A DNA stretch of 64,000 nucleotides from Acidobacteriota bacterium. GTDB lineage: Bacteria > Actinomycetota > Acidimicrobiia > Acidimicrobiales > RAAP-2. The stretch's first letter is position 1. Each line of letters starts with the position of its first letter. This document shows, piece by piece, positions 19,173 through 29,999 of this stretch. The position numbers were made by a program, and so were the translations under genes. The notes below the pieces were generated by a model. That model was not told where the DNA came from, made no database searches, and saw only the letters and a program-made list of their open reading frames with translations. Where the stretch lies: positions 1-64,000 of the forward strand of contig JAGXBH010000001.1 in the NCBI GenBank assembly GCA_018971185.1, in the 5' to 3' direction.

Positions 19173-20872
<1,700 letters not shown>

Positions 20873-20875
20873 TGG

Positions 20876-22093
20876 TCAAGCGGCGTCGAGTCCGAAGGCG
20901 GTGTGCAGGGCCCGTACCGCCTCGGCGACCTTGTCCGCGCCGACGACGCAGGAGATACGGATCGAGCTGGTCGAGATCATGTCGATGTTGATGCCATTGT
21001 TCGACAGCGTCTCGAACATCAGCGCCGTCACCCCGGGACTCGACTTCATCCCTGCGCCGATGATCGACACCCGGCCGATCTTCTCGTCGGAGGTCACGCG
21101 CGCCGCGCCGATCTCGTCCTTCACCTCGTCACAGGTCGCGCGCGCGGCCTCGAGGTCGGTACGCGCCACGGTGAAGGAGATCGCGGTCAACCCGTTGGTC
21201 CCCGTGTTCTGCACGATCATGTCCACGTTGATACCGCGGTCCGAGAGCTTGCGAAAGAGCGTCGCCGCCACGCCCGGACGGTCGGGCACGCCGTCGACGG
21301 TCAACTTCGCCTCCGAGGTGTCGTCGGTGATGGCCGAAACGATGGCCTCTTCCATAGTGGGGTCCTCCTCCACGATCCAGGTTCCCGGTTCCCAGGTGAA
21401 ACTCGAACGCACGTGCAACGGCACACCGTGACGACGCGCGAACTCCACCGAACGAAGCATCAGTACTCGCCCACCCGTCGCCGCCATCTCCATCATCTCG
21501 TCGAAGGAGACCTTGGGGAGGCGTCGCGCCTTGGGAACCACGCGAGGGTCCGCGGAGAACACTCCGGTCACGTCGGTGTAGATCTCGCAGACGTCCGCTC
21601 CCAGGGCGGCCGCCAGGGCAACCGCCGTCACGTCGGAACCCCCTCGACCCAGAGTGGTGATGTCGCGCTCGGTGGAGACCCCTTGGAAACCCGCGACCAC
21701 CGGTACCAGGCCCGCGTCGATGGCCTCTCGAATCCGATCGGGGCGCATCTCGAGGATCTTCGCCTTGGTGTGGTCGGTATCGGTGATGATGCCGGCCTGG
21801 GAACCGGTGAACGACGCCGACTCCGCCCCAAGGTCCGACAACGCCATCGAGACCAGAGCCATCGAGATCCGTTCGCCCGCGGTGAGCAGCATGTCGAGCT
21901 CCCGCGGCGGACGCGTAGGTGATACCTGATCAGCCAGGTGAATGAGGTCATCGGTGAACTTACCCATCGCCGACACGACGACCACCACGTCATTGCCGTC
22001 CGCGCGGGTGCGCGCCACGTGGTCGGCCACCGCGCGAATCCGATCCGCATCACCCACTGATGTACCGCCGAACTTTTGGACGATGAGGGCCAT
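20876..22093 (-). CDS. lysC: Aspartate kinase with two ACT domains
   Basis: ATG at 22093 begins [14 protein letters not shown], the standard N-terminus, giving 405 aa. KFGGTS binds ATP/aspartate, and [13 protein letters not shown] is the kinase signature. Two ACT domains follow: one around [15 protein letters not shown] and one around [15 protein letters not shown], the usual sites for feedback inhibition by lysine and/or threonine. An internal start for a separate beta subunit, as in some actinobacteria, is possible but not obvious. No lysine riboswitch is visible upstream. It is divergent from the FKBP gene, 60 bp between starts. Confidence 0.96.
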   Translation of the reverse strand: MALIVQKFGGTSVGDADRIRAVADHVARTRADGNDVVVVVSAMGKFTDDLIHLADQVSPTRPPRELDMLLTAGERISMALVSMALSDLGAESASFTGSQAGIITDTDHTKAKILEMRPDRIREAIDAGLVPVVAGFQGVSTERDITTLGRGGSDVTAVALAAALGADVCEIYTDVTGVFSADPRVVPKARRLPKVSFDEMMEMAATGGRVLMLRSVEFARRHGVPLHVRSSFTWEPGTWIVEEDPTMEEAIVSAITDDTSEAKLTVDGVPDRPGVAATLFRKLSDRGINVDMIVQNTGTNGLTAISFTVARTDLEAARATCDEVKDEIGAARVTSDEKIGRVSIIGAGMKSSPGVTALMFETLSNNGINIDMISTSSIRISCVVGADKVAEAVRALHTAFGLDAA

Positions 22094-22153
22094 GGGCTCC
22101 GACTTTACTTGAGTCAACCGAAGGCCCCTGAGCGTCCTAGTAATGTCGAACGA

Positions 22154-22822
22154 ATGGCCACCACCAAACGTCAACGTCAAAAAGAGGCACGTCGCCAGAA
22201 GATGGAGGCGCTCCAGCGCCAGAACAAGCGCCGCCAGACGACGCGACGTCTCGTGATCGCCGCCGTCATCGCGGTGCTCGTGGTCGGCTCGGCGGCTCTC
22301 TTCTTCCAGAAGTCGACACCGCCAACGGTGACCATTCCCACCACCACCACCACGGCGGGTACCACGACCACGGTCGGCACCCTGTCAAGCACGTGCGCGA
22401 CCACCCCCTTCGCCGTGCCCGGATTCCCGACGATCGCCTGTGCGTCGCCCATCGGCACGGCCGGGAAGGCACCCACCATGGTCATCCCGACCACCGCGCC
22501 GCCCACCGTGATGCAGGCGGCCGACCTCATCAAGGGCACCGGTGCCACGCTCAAAGTCGGCGACAACATCACCGCCCAGTACGTCCTCGGCGACTACGCG
22601 ACCCACAAGATCCTCCAATCTTCGTGGTCCTCGGGCCCCTTCACCACACCCCTCCAGTCGGGCTCGCTGATCGCGGGCTGGATCAAGGGCCTGCCAGGCA
22701 TGAAGGTCGGAGGTCGCCGCGAGCTCATCATCCCGCCCTCGCTCGGCTACGGGAAGGGCGGCAACGGCATTCCCGCGAACGACACCCTGGTCTTCATCGT
22801 CGACCTGCTCAAGATCGGCTGA
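22154..22822 (+). CDS. Membrane-anchored FKBP-type peptidyl-prolyl isomerase
   Basis: ATG at 22154 gives 222 aa. A highly basic N-terminus (about 30 residues, Lys/Arg/Gln) precedes a TM helix at about 34-50 and a Thr-rich linker. The C-terminal 95 residues form an FKBP domain: [46 protein letters not shown] and [18 protein letters not shown]. It should catalyse proline isomerisation outside the membrane in folding of exported proteins. It is followed 33 bp later by a cyclophilin gene, so the two PPIases form one operon. TAATGT lies 7 nt before the start. Confidence 0.9.
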   Translation: MATTKRQRQKEARRQKMEALQRQNKRRQTTRRLVIAAVIAVLVVGSAALFFQKSTPPTVTIPTTTTTAGTTTTVGTLSSTCATTPFAVPGFPTIACASPIGTAGKAPTMVIPTTAPPTVMQAADLIKGTGATLKVGDNITAQYVLGDYATHKILQSSWSSGPFTTPLQSGSLIAGWIKGLPGMKVGGRRELIIPPSLGYGKGGNGIPANDTLVFIVDLLKIG

Positions 22823-22855
22823 CGAGATCCGCCCCGTCCCACGAAAGAGGTAGCC

Positions 22856-23407
22856 ATGAGTGACCAGATCCCCAACCCCGACGGTTCGAGCCCGCAGCGC
22901 CAGAAGTTCGACGCCGCCCCGCCGATGATCATCGACACCGCCAAGACCTACACCGCCACCATGGTGACCTCGCACGGCACGATGGAATTCCTGCTCGACG
23001 CCGCCGGGGCACCCCAGACGGTCAACAGCTTCGTGTTCCTCGCGCGCTGGCACTACTACGACGGCATCGTCCTGCACCGCATCATCCCCGGCTTCGTCCT
23101 GCAGGGGGGCGACCCCACGGGCACGGGCGCCGGTGGTCCCGGCTACCGCTTCAACGACGAACTCCCCAAGCCCGGACGCTACGAGATCGGGTCCCTGGCC
23201 ATGGCCAACGCGGGTCCCCACACCAACGGCTCGCAGTTCTTCATCATCTCCGGGCCAGACGGCGTGCGCCTGCCGCCCCTCTACGCGCTCTTCGGCAAGG
23301 CGGTGAAGGGGCTCGACGTGGTGAGTGCGATCGACAAGGTGGGCTCGCCCTCAGGCGCGCCCCGCGAGACCGTCACCATCGAGTCCCTGACCATCACCGA
23401 GTCATAG
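22856..23407 (+). CDS. Cyclophilin-type peptidyl-prolyl isomerase
   Basis: This 183-aa single-domain cyclophilin contains VLHRIIPGFVLQGGDPTGTG, MANAGPHTNGSQFFI and ALFGKAVKGLDVV, the conserved active-site strands including the catalytic Arg of HRIIPGF. Unlike the preceding FKBP it has no TM or signal peptide and is probably cytosolic. AAAGAGGTAGCC before ATG is a good Shine-Dalgarno. Its stop codon directly abuts that of the convergent S51-like gene (TCATAG). Confidence 0.95.
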   Translation: MSDQIPNPDGSSPQRQKFDAAPPMIIDTAKTYTATMVTSHGTMEFLLDAAGAPQTVNSFVFLARWHYYDGIVLHRIIPGFVLQGGDPTGTGAGGPGYRFNDELPKPGRYEIGSLAMANAGPHTNGSQFFIISGPDGVRLPPLYALFGKAVKGLDVVSAIDKVGSPSGAPRETVTIESLTITES

Positions 23408-24004
23408 TTCGACGCGCGCCCCGTCGCGGGTGACCTCGAGGTCGCGCCCGTCAACGACCCTCCAATGACCGTCGTACTCAACCACGGTGCCGCGACCCAA
23501 CTCCACCAGCGTCTGATGGCCGACCAGGACGCGCGTCCTCGCGCTCTGTTCGACGCTGACCGCGGCGCTCACCACCACGTCGGAGAAGAGGCCTAGCCCC
23601 GTGGTCGGGGCCCCACCACGCGGATCGATCATCGTCGCGCCCAGCACCGAACCGGTCGCGCCGACGCATACCAGCGTGGACCCGGCCAGGACGCTAGCCA
23701 GCGGCGAATGTCGCCAGACGCTGCGCGCGTGCAGCGGAGCCCCATCGAGCAGAACCACCACGTCCGCCAACGCCACGCGGGCTACCGTGTCGTCGTCACT
23801 CGCGCTCGCGCGGTCGGTCCCGGGTATCGCGTGCACGGTCGCGCCACGGGCGACCAGTCGTCCGCGCACCTCCTCGAAGGCCTCGTCGATGCCCCGGAAG
23901 GCGGCGGCCGTCGCCAGCACGCACACCGAGGACGAGGACGTGACCGTCCGATCTAGGCCCTCGTCCAGGACGTCGAGCGAACCGACGAAGACCGCCCTCA
24001 CCAC
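23402..24004 (-). CDS. Peptidase S51-like protein with degenerate nucleophile motif
   Basis: This 200-aa protein has the shape of the cyanophycinase/peptidase S51 group (class I glutamine amidotransferase fold). A beta-strand VCVLATAAAF, a LLDGAPLHARSVW stretch in place of the GGNP loop, and DPRGGAPTTGLGLF after the nucleophile elbow all fit. The elbow itself reads CVGATGSVLGAT (about 113-124), where active members have GxSAGA, so the catalytic Ser is lost and the protein is probably not a peptidase. An intact S51 paralogue lies at 60.2 kb. It follows the acyl-CoA carboxylase epsilon gene by 30 bp on the same strand. The family call is by eye. Confidence 0.6.
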   Translation of the reverse strand: MVRAVFVGSLDVLDEGLDRTVTSSSSVCVLATAAAFRGIDEAFEEVRGRLVARGATVHAIPGTDRASASDDDTVARVALADVVVLLDGAPLHARSVWRHSPLASVLAGSTLVCVGATGSVLGATMIDPRGGAPTTGLGLFSDVVVSAAVSVEQSARTRVLVGHQTLVELGRGTVVEYDGHWRVVDGRDLEVTRDGARVEL

Positions 24005-24034
24005 GGACTCGCTCCCCTCGCCGTTTCGAAGCGC

Positions 24035-24205
24035 CTAGGCAAGTCCGCGCGGAGTCCCGAAGGATCGCCCCGAGAATCGCCACGGGGGCGTGACATCGGC
24101 CACCACCGATGGTGCCGCCCGTGGCCGGACGAGCATGGTGACCGCGACGACCACCGCCGCCATCTCCTCGGACGAGAGTGGCGCCGGGTTCCGCTCCGGG
24201 GTCAT
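24035..24205 (-). CDS. Acyl-CoA carboxylase epsilon subunit (small)
   Basis: This 56-aa protein is easily missed. Its ATG overlaps the carboxylase beta-subunit TGA by 4 bp (ATGA). The sequence has a helix SSEEMAAVVVAVTMLVR and a C-terminal PPWRFSGRS, which fits the actinobacterial ACC epsilon family (helix starting PEE-x-AAL, then a conserved Trp/Arg tail). Epsilon subunits stabilise the alpha/beta carboxylase complex and affect substrate choice. A longer open frame through the beta gene is a shadow. The alpha (biotin) subunit is not in the window. Confidence 0.75.
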   Translation of the reverse strand: MTPERNPAPLSSEEMAAVVVAVTMLVRPRAAPSVVADVTPPWRFSGRSFGTPRGLA

Positions 24206-25746
24206 AGGGGGATGTTCCCGTGCTTGCGTTGGGGCAGGTCCTCGCGCTTGGAGCGCAGCAGGTTCAACGACCGGGCGATCACCTCGCGCGTCTGCGCGGG
24301 ATCGATCACGTCGTCGATGAACCCTCGCTCCGCCGCGATGAATGGCGACGAGAACCGCTCCTCGTACTCCGCGACCAGTTGACGTCGCGTCGCGTCGGGA
24401 TCCTGCGCGGCGGCGAGCTCGCGACGATGCACGATCTCGACCGCCCCCGCCGAGCCCATGACCGCCAGCTCCGCCGACGGCCACGCGAACGCGAAGTCGG
24501 CCCCGATGCCCTTGGAGTTCATGACGACGTAGGCCCCCCCATAGGCCTTGCGCGTGATCACCGAGACGCGCGGCACCGTCGCCTCGCAGAAGGCGTAGAG
24601 CAGCTTCGCGCCGCGACGGATGATGCCGTCGTACTCCTCGCTGACTCCCGGCAAGAACCCCGGCACGTCGACGAAGGTGACCAGAGGGATATTGAACGCG
24701 TCGCACGTCCGTACGAAGCGCGCAGCCTTCTCGCTCGAGTCGATGTCCAGCACTCCCGCCAGCACTTGGGGTTGGTTGGCCACGATCCCGACCGTGAACC
24801 CGTCGATGCGCGCGAAGCCACAAGTGATCTGGGCGGCGAACGCCGCGTGCACCTCGGTGAACTCACCGTCGTCCACCACCGCGGTGATCACCTTCTTCAT
24901 GTCGTAGGGCTGATTGGAGGAGCTGGGCATGAGGTCGCGCAACTGGGGACAAGGTCGGTCCGCGGGATCGTTGGACATGATGCGCGGTGGCTCCTCGCGG
25001 TTGTTCGAGGGCAAGAAGGACAGCAGGTAGCGGACCTCGTCCAGCGCGGTGGTCTCGTCGGGAAAGACGAATCCCGCCACCCCGGACTTGGTGGCGTGGG
25101 TCATCGCTCCGCCGAGCTCCTCGAGCGTCACGTTCTCGCCGGTGACCGCGCGGACCACGTCGGGTCCGGTGATGAACATGTGACTCGAGTCCTTCACCAT
25201 GATGGTGAAGTCGGTGATGGCCGGGGAGTACACCGCCCCACCCGCGCACGGACCGAGGATCACCGAGATCTGCGGGACCACGCCCGACGCGCGCACGTTG
25301 CGCCAGAAGATCCCGCCGTAGGCGTTGAGCCCCGCGACGCCCTCTTGGATCCGCGCTCCGGCGCCGTCGTTGAGCCCGATGATCGGCAATCCCATCGACA
25401 TCGCCAGATCCATCACCTTGTGGATCTTTTCACCGTGCGTCTCGCCCAATGCTCCTCCGAACACGGTGAAGTCCTGGGAGTAGACGCACACCTGTCGTCC
25501 GTCGATCTGGCCGTAACCCGTGATCACGCCGTCGGTGTAGGGTCGGGCCCCATCCATCCCGACGCCCGCCGCGTGATGGCGACTCAACATGTCCAGTTCC
25601 TGAAAGGTCCCCTCGTCGAGCAGGTACTCGACGCGCTCACGCGCGGTCATGCGGCCCTTGGACTTGTGGCGCTCGATCGCTCGTTCACCACCCGCGACCC
25701 GCGCCTCGGACTTTCGCGCCTCGAGCTCGGCCAGACGTTGCACCAT
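24202..25746 (-). CDS. pccB: Acyl-CoA carboxylase beta subunit (propionyl-CoA carboxylase type)
   Basis: The carboxyltransferase moves CO2 from biotin to propionyl-CoA (or acetyl-CoA). ATG at 25746 has GGAGAA 6 nt upstream and gives 514 aa; an ATG at 25758 would add four. Both crotonase-like halves are present: GDGAGARIQEGV, GPCAGGAVYSPA and FVDVPGFLPG form the acyl and biotin sites, and the protein ends RKHGNIPL as in AccD5/PccB. The epsilon subunit is translationally coupled downstream. Together with the epimerase gene 100 bp upstream this supports methylmalonyl-CoA formation. Confidence 0.94.
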   Translation of the reverse strand: MVQRLAELEARKSEARVAGGERAIERHKSKGRMTARERVEYLLDEGTFQELDMLSRHHAAGVGMDGARPYTDGVITGYGQIDGRQVCVYSQDFTVFGGALGETHGEKIHKVMDLAMSMGLPIIGLNDGAGARIQEGVAGLNAYGGIFWRNVRASGVVPQISVILGPCAGGAVYSPAITDFTIMVKDSSHMFITGPDVVRAVTGENVTLEELGGAMTHATKSGVAGFVFPDETTALDEVRYLLSFLPSNNREEPPRIMSNDPADRPCPQLRDLMPSSSNQPYDMKKVITAVVDDGEFTEVHAAFAAQITCGFARIDGFTVGIVANQPQVLAGVLDIDSSEKAARFVRTCDAFNIPLVTFVDVPGFLPGVSEEYDGIIRRGAKLLYAFCEATVPRVSVITRKAYGGAYVVMNSKGIGADFAFAWPSAELAVMGSAGAVEIVHRRELAAAQDPDATRRQLVAEYEERFSSPFIAAERGFIDDVIDPAQTREVIARSLNLLRSKREDLPQRKHGNIPL

Positions 25747-25847
25747 TGAGTTCTCCATAGGAGTCAAGGCTACCGAGGTCGGTGCGCCCACGCCGACCCG
25801 GGCCCTCGACGGCGCCCGACGATATCCATCGCGTCGACCCTTCAGCG

Positions 25848-26285
25848 CTACGAGCGCGTGGTGGCGGGGGTCTGTGCGGACTCCTCGACCAGCTCGATCA
25901 GCGTCCCGAAGCTCGACTTGGGATGCACGAAGGCGATGGTGGTACCACGCGAGCCGGGACGCGGCACCTCATCGAGCACCCGCGCACCGGTGGCCTTGAC
26001 GGCCGCGAGGGCCTCGGCGCAGTTGCGCACGCGGTAGCCGACGTGATGCAGACCCTCGCCGCGCCGCTCCAGGAACGTGGCCACCGTCGAATCGTCGCGC
26101 AGGGGCGTGAGCAGCTGGATGTAGGAGTCGCCCACCTTGATCAGCGCTTCGACGACGCCGTCGCTGAGCACCTCCTCACGATGCACGACGCGGGCGCCCA
26201 GCGTCTCGGCGTACCAGGCGATCGCCGCGTCGATGTCACGTACCGCGATGGCCACGTGGTCGACCTCGGTGAGTAGGGAATCCAT
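25848..26285 (-). CDS. mce: Methylmalonyl-CoA epimerase
   Basis: ATG at 26285 is preceded by GGAGGAGG, giving 145 aa. The VOC-fold metal ligands are visible: His in TEVDHVAIAV, His in EGLHHVGYRV and Glu in GTLIELVEES. The enzyme interconverts (S)- and (R)-methylmalonyl-CoA between propionyl-CoA carboxylase and the B12-dependent mutase. It is upstream of pccB on the same strand. The methylmalonyl-CoA mutase is not in the window. Confidence 0.93.
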   Translation of the reverse strand: MDSLLTEVDHVAIAVRDIDAAIAWYAETLGARVVHREEVLSDGVVEALIKVGDSYIQLLTPLRDDSTVATFLERRGEGLHHVGYRVRNCAEALAAVKATGARVLDEVPRPGSRGTTIAFVHPKSSFGTLIELVEESAQTPATTRS

Positions 26286-26350
26286 GTTGCCTCCTCCAGG
26301 TGACACTACACAGAGCGGCCCGGACGCACCGGACTTCGTAGGATGAAGCG

Positions 26351-26983
26351 ATGTCGCTCGTGCGGGTCCTGCCCGTGTTCGCCGTCACCGCGCTGGTCCT
26401 GGCCATGGTCCCCGGCCAGAGCATGGCCATGGTGCTGCGACAGACACTCGTCGGCGGCGCGCGCTGCGCCCTGGCCTCGGTGGCGGGGAACGCCTCGGGA
26501 CTGGTCGTCTGGGGGTTCGCGTCGGCCGTGGGGCTCAGCCAGGTGTTCGCCCGCTCGCCCCTCGCCTACAACTTGCTCAAATTCGCGGGCGTCGGCTATC
26601 TCGCGTACCTCTCGGCGCGCACGCTCCTCGCCCTTCGACACTCGGCGGGGGCGTTCCAGACGAACGGGGCCGCCACCACGCGCCTGGTCGCGGCGTTCCG
26701 ATTGGGTCTCGTCACCAATCTCACCAACGTCAAGGCGGCGGTGTTCGCCGTCGCCTTCATTCCCCAACTGGTACCAAGGGGGTTTTCCCTGGGTCGGGGC
26801 ATCGTTCTGCTGGCCCTCGTCCAGGCGCTGGTGTCCGCTGGTTGGTACGGCGGACTCGTCGCGACGGTCGATCGGGCGGCGAGCGCCCTCAAGAGTGACG
26901 CCACACGGCGGGCCCTGACGGCGTTGTCGGCCGCCGGCCTGCTCGTCCTGGCGCTGGTGCTGCTCGTGTCCTCACCGCGCTAG
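26351..26983 (+). CDS. LysE/RhtB family amino-acid exporter
   Basis: This 210-aa protein has six hydrophobic segments and the LysE signature VPGQSMAMVLRQTLVGG in TM1-loop. GVGYLAYLSARTL and RLGLVTNLTNVKAAVF are also standard for RhtB-type homoserine/threonine/lysine exporters. Substrate is not predictable. TAGGAT at 26339-26344 sits exactly 6 nt before the ATG with no Shine-Dalgarno, suggesting a leaderless mRNA. It is divergent from mce. Confidence 0.9.
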   Translation: MSLVRVLPVFAVTALVLAMVPGQSMAMVLRQTLVGGARCALASVAGNASGLVVWGFASAVGLSQVFARSPLAYNLLKFAGVGYLAYLSARTLLALRHSAGAFQTNGAATTRLVAAFRLGLVTNLTNVKAAVFAVAFIPQLVPRGFSLGRGIVLLALVQALVSAGWYGGLVATVDRAASALKSDATRRALTALSAAGLLVLALVLLVSSPR

Positions 26984-27023
26984 AGGGTCTAACGTCGTTG
27001 CAGGACCAACTGTGAGGAGTGAC

Positions 27024-28202
27024 ATGACGCGTAGTGTGATCGTCGCGGGACTTCGCACCCCGATCGGAAAACTGGCGGGGGCGCTCGCCCCGCTGCGAGC
27101 GAGCGAGCTGGGCGGCGTCGCCATCGCGGCCCTGCTCGCGCAGACGCGCCTCGATCCCACCGAGGTCGACGCGGTCCTCATGGGCCAGGTCCTGCAAGCC
27201 GGACAGGGCCAGATCACCGCTCGTCAAGCCGCGGTCTACGGCGGCGTACCGATGAGCGTGCCGGCCACCACCATCAACAAGGTCTGTCTCTCGGGACTCA
27301 ACACCATCTACCTCGCCGACTTGATGGTCCGCGCCGGTGAGGCCGAGGTCGTGATCGCGGGAGGGATGGAGTCGATGACCAACGCCCCCTATCTCCTGCC
27401 CGGGGCCCGCGCCGGGTACCGCGCGGGTGACCAGACCGTGGTGGACGCGATGATGCACGACGGCCTGGTCTGCGCCTTCGAGCATTGCGCCATGGGCCTG
27501 GCGACGGAACGCCACAGTGCCCGGCGCATCTCACGGGCGCGCCAGGACGAGTTCGCCGCCCGCTCTCACGCCTTGGCCGCCGCCGCGACCTCCGCGGGCC
27601 ATTTCGCCCACGAGACGGCGGCCGTCAGCGTCCCCCAGCGCAAGGGCGATGACCGCCGCGTGGAGGCCGACGAGGGGATCCGCACCGACGTGACGCCGGA
27701 GTCGCTCGCCGCCCTGCGCGGGGCGTTCGAGGTCGACGGCACCATCACCGCGGGCAACGCCTCACAGATCTCCGACGGCGCCGCGGCGGTGCTGGTGATG
27801 TCGGAGTCACGGGCCGCGCGCCTCGGCCTGGAGCCCTTGGGTGAGCTCGTCGGCTACGGCCAGGTCGCCGGACCCGACACCTCGCTCCTGCTCCAGCCCT
27901 CCAACGCCATCAACCGGGCACTCGCGCGAACGGACCTCGCGGTGTCGGACCTCGACGTCGTGGAGATCAACGAGGCCTTCGCCGCCGTCGCGCTGGCGTC
28001 GATGGACGCTCTCGGGATCGACGAGGACCGGCTCAACGTCAATGGTGGAGCGATCGCGCTGGGACACCCCATTGGCATGTCGGGAACCCGGCTGGCCCTG
28101 ACGGCGTTGATGGAACTGCGACGTCGAGGCGGTGGCACCGCGGCCGTCGCGCTCTGCGGGGGTGGCGGGCAAGGTGACGCCGCGATCCTGCGGTCGCTCT
28201 AG
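27024..28202 (+). CDS. Acetyl-CoA C-acetyltransferase (thiolase)
   Basis: ATG at 27024 with GAGGAGTG upstream gives 392 aa. The catalytic Cys88 lies in NKVCLSGLN, the His in GGAIALGHPIGMSG and the second Cys in ALCGGGGQG. The enzyme condenses two acetyl-CoA or cleaves acetoacetyl-CoA. Biosynthetic versus degradative use cannot be decided; no beta-oxidation partners are adjacent. It ends 16 bp from the convergent sixA stop. Confidence 0.93.
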   Translation: MTRSVIVAGLRTPIGKLAGALAPLRASELGGVAIAALLAQTRLDPTEVDAVLMGQVLQAGQGQITARQAAVYGGVPMSVPATTINKVCLSGLNTIYLADLMVRAGEAEVVIAGGMESMTNAPYLLPGARAGYRAGDQTVVDAMMHDGLVCAFEHCAMGLATERHSARRISRARQDEFAARSHALAAAATSAGHFAHETAAVSVPQRKGDDRRVEADEGIRTDVTPESLAALRGAFEVDGTITAGNASQISDGAAAVLVMSESRAARLGLEPLGELVGYGQVAGPDTSLLLQPSNAINRALARTDLAVSDLDVVEINEAFAAVALASMDALGIDEDRLNVNGGAIALGHPIGMSGTRLALTALMELRRRGGGTAAVALCGGGGQGDAAILRSL

Positions 28203-28218
28203 GGCGACCCCACTGCGG

Positions 28219-28740
28219 TCACTCGACGTCGGGAACGAACTCGGCCACCAGGGGGTAGCGCGACAACCCGATGGGCACGTCATCGCGCAACGCCAGTACG
28301 AACGCCGCGGCTAAGGGATAACCACGGCGACGCAACACGTCGGGCACCTCCTCGGCGATGCTCTCGACGAGTTCGTGCACGGTGGGGTTGTGCGCGACCA
28401 CAAGGAGCGACGTCGTCACCGGGTCGATGGCCGCGAGGTCGATCAGGACGTCCTCGGCGCTGACGTGGCGCTGTCCGTTGTAGATCAGGTCGCTGTAGGA
28501 CACCGACGCCACGAAGGGCGTGCCCTCGAAGGAGCGCACGAAGGTCTCGCGGGTCCGCCGCGCGGAGGAGACGAGCGCCGTCGTCGGACCGTAGGCCCCC
28601 AGGGCGTGGTCGTCGCTGGCCCAGGCGCGCAGCGTGTCACACTGTCGTCGACCCCGCCCGCTGAGCGCGCGCTCGAAGTCACTCGCCCCCGATGCGGCGG
28701 GCGAGGCCTTGGCGTGACGAACGACGACCAGGTATCGCAC
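28219..28740 (-). CDS. sixA: SixA-type phosphohistidine phosphatase
   Basis: This 173-aa histidine-phosphatase-fold protein begins MRYLVVVRHAKAS, with the catalytic RHA motif at residues 8-10. SSARRTRET supplies the second Arg and VVAHNPT the second catalytic His. SixA removes phosphate from histidine on phosphotransfer proteins. GTG start; CAGACT (28747-28752) sits exactly 6 nt upstream. It is divergent from uppP. Confidence 0.9.
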   Translation of the reverse strand: MRYLVVVRHAKASPAASGASDFERALSGRGRRQCDTLRAWASDDHALGAYGPTTALVSSARRTRETFVRSFEGTPFVASVSYSDLIYNGQRHVSAEDVLIDLAAIDPVTTSLLVVAHNPTVHELVESIAEEVPDVLRRRGYPLAAAFVLALRDDVPIGLSRYPLVAEFVPDVE

Positions 28741-28746
28741 GTCACC

Positions 28747-28792
28747 AGTCTGGCACGAGGCGCCGCCGCGGGCGTCAGTGGTGGTTTAGCGT
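28747..28792. promoter_or_regulatory. Divergent -10-like elements of sixA and uppP
   Basis: On the minus strand CAGACT (28747-28752) ends 6 nt before the sixA GTG. On the plus strand TAGCGT (28787-28792) ends 6 nt before the uppP ATG. Only 58 bp separate the two start codons and neither gene has a good Shine-Dalgarno, so both transcripts look leaderless. -35 elements are not clear. Confidence 0.45.
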
Positions 28793-28798
28793 GGTGGG

Positions 28799-29698
28799 AT
28801 GATCGCGTCGCTCACCTACCTCCAAGCGGTGGTCATGGGGTTGCTGCAGGGCGTGACCGAATTGTTCCCCGTCTCGAGCCTGGGACACAGTGTCCTCCTA
28901 CCGGGACTCCTCGGCTGGCACAACCTGGTCTCGAGTCAGGCCCAGGCCGAGTCGTTCTTCCTCGTCTTCCTCGTGGGCCTGCACGTGGGCACCGCGTGCG
29001 GACTCATCGTGTACTACCGCGCCACGTGGTTCAAGCTCTTTCGCGGACTCCTGGTGCAGCTGCGCTCCAGCCGTGACGAGGGGGTGTCGTCACTCTGGCG
29101 GCTCTCGAATGCGACGATGGATCACGACTATCGCCTCCTCCTGCTCCTCGTCATCGGATCGATACCCGTGGGTCTCGCCGGCGTCGTGCTCGACAAGCCG
29201 CTGCGCGAGCTCTTCGCCAAGCCGCTGGCCGCGGCAATCTTCCTCGTGCTCAACGGAGTGATCCTGCTCGTGGGCGAACGCATGCGCCGCCACCGCGGTC
29301 GGCACGCCCGTTACGAGACGATCGCGACCCTGAACGCGCGAAACGCCTTCACCATCGGCGCGGCCCAGAGCCTGGGACTTCTCGCCGGCATCTCGCGCAG
29401 CGGCGCCACGATGGTCGCCGGGCTCACCCGTGGTCTGGACCACGAGGACGCCGCCAACTTCTCCTTCCTCCTGGCCACGCCCGTCATCCTGCTCGCGGGT
29501 CTCTACAAGCTGCCGTCCCTGATGGGTCACCTCGGCCATGGGGTGCGTACTCAGACCGCCGTGGGGGCCGTCTGCGCGGGCGTCGCGGCGTACGTCGCGG
29601 TGCGGTTCCTGACGCGCTGGTTCACGACGAAGACACTCAATCCCTTCGGTATCTACTGTGTGGTGGTCGGCATCGCCTTCACCGTCCACTTCGCGTGA
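28799..29698 (+). CDS. uppP: Undecaprenyl-diphosphatase (UppP/BacA)
   Basis: This 299-aa multi-pass enzyme recycles undecaprenyl pyrophosphate to the monophosphate lipid carrier for peptidoglycan and surface glycans. The catalytic motifs QGVTELFPVSSLGH (about 20-33) and GISRSGATMVAGL (about 199-211) are intact. Length is slightly above the usual 270. Overproduction gives bacitracin resistance in other bacteria. TAGCGT lies exactly 6 nt before the ATG. Confidence 0.96.
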   Translation: MIASLTYLQAVVMGLLQGVTELFPVSSLGHSVLLPGLLGWHNLVSSQAQAESFFLVFLVGLHVGTACGLIVYYRATWFKLFRGLLVQLRSSRDEGVSSLWRLSNATMDHDYRLLLLLVIGSIPVGLAGVVLDKPLRELFAKPLAAAIFLVLNGVILLVGERMRRHRGRHARYETIATLNARNAFTIGAAQSLGLLAGISRSGATMVAGLTRGLDHEDAANFSFLLATPVILLAGLYKLPSLMGHLGHGVRTQTAVGAVCAGVAAYVAVRFLTRWFTTKTLNPFGIYCVVVGIAFTVHFA

Positions 29699-29816
29699 CC
29701 GACACGAGGCCCCGCGCTGGGGGACACCGTGCGTGCCCTCAAGCGCGAGTTCGCGTCGTCGGGAGTGCCCGCCGCCTACGATGAGCTCACAGGCGAGAAG
29801 CGGATCAAGGAATGCT

Positions 29817-29987
29817 ATGGCGACACGGCACTCGAAGCGGACCGGTCACGCGGGAGAGAACGGCCCCTGCACCGCCCCGTCTCGGTCCGACGGCACCGGC
29901 GACGTACCCGACTGCGCCAGTGGTCCCGCTTATCGACTGAGGTGGACCTTTCGCGAGATCCTCGACATCATTCGTCGGCGTTCGTAA
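29817..29987 (+). CDS. Possible small protein, 56 aa, unknown function
   Basis: The 373 bp between uppP and recR contain this short frame: ATG with AAGGA 5 nt upstream, high third-position GC, and a C-terminus YRLRWTFREILDIIRRRS that reads like protein. The N-terminal half is Ser/Gly/Asp-rich with two Cys. A strong hairpin follows 12 bp after the stop. A competing frame starts with GTG at 29729 and looks coding-like over its first 35 codons; both cannot be fully real, and a frameshifted single gene is possible. Confidence 0.35.
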   Translation: MATRHSKRTGHAGENGPCTAPSRSDGTGDVPDCASGPAYRLRWTFREILDIIRRRS

Positions 29988-29999
29988 TCGCCGATCGTC

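Noticed and set aside
22094-22153. Lysine riboswitch before lysC
   Set aside because: Only 60 bp separate lysC from the divergent FKBP gene and no riboswitch fold is visible.
24035-24823. Long minus-strand frame of 262 codons over the carboxylase gene
   Set aside because: Its upstream part is an Arg-rich shadow of pccB; only the last 56 codons, from the ATGA overlap, are kept as the epsilon subunit.
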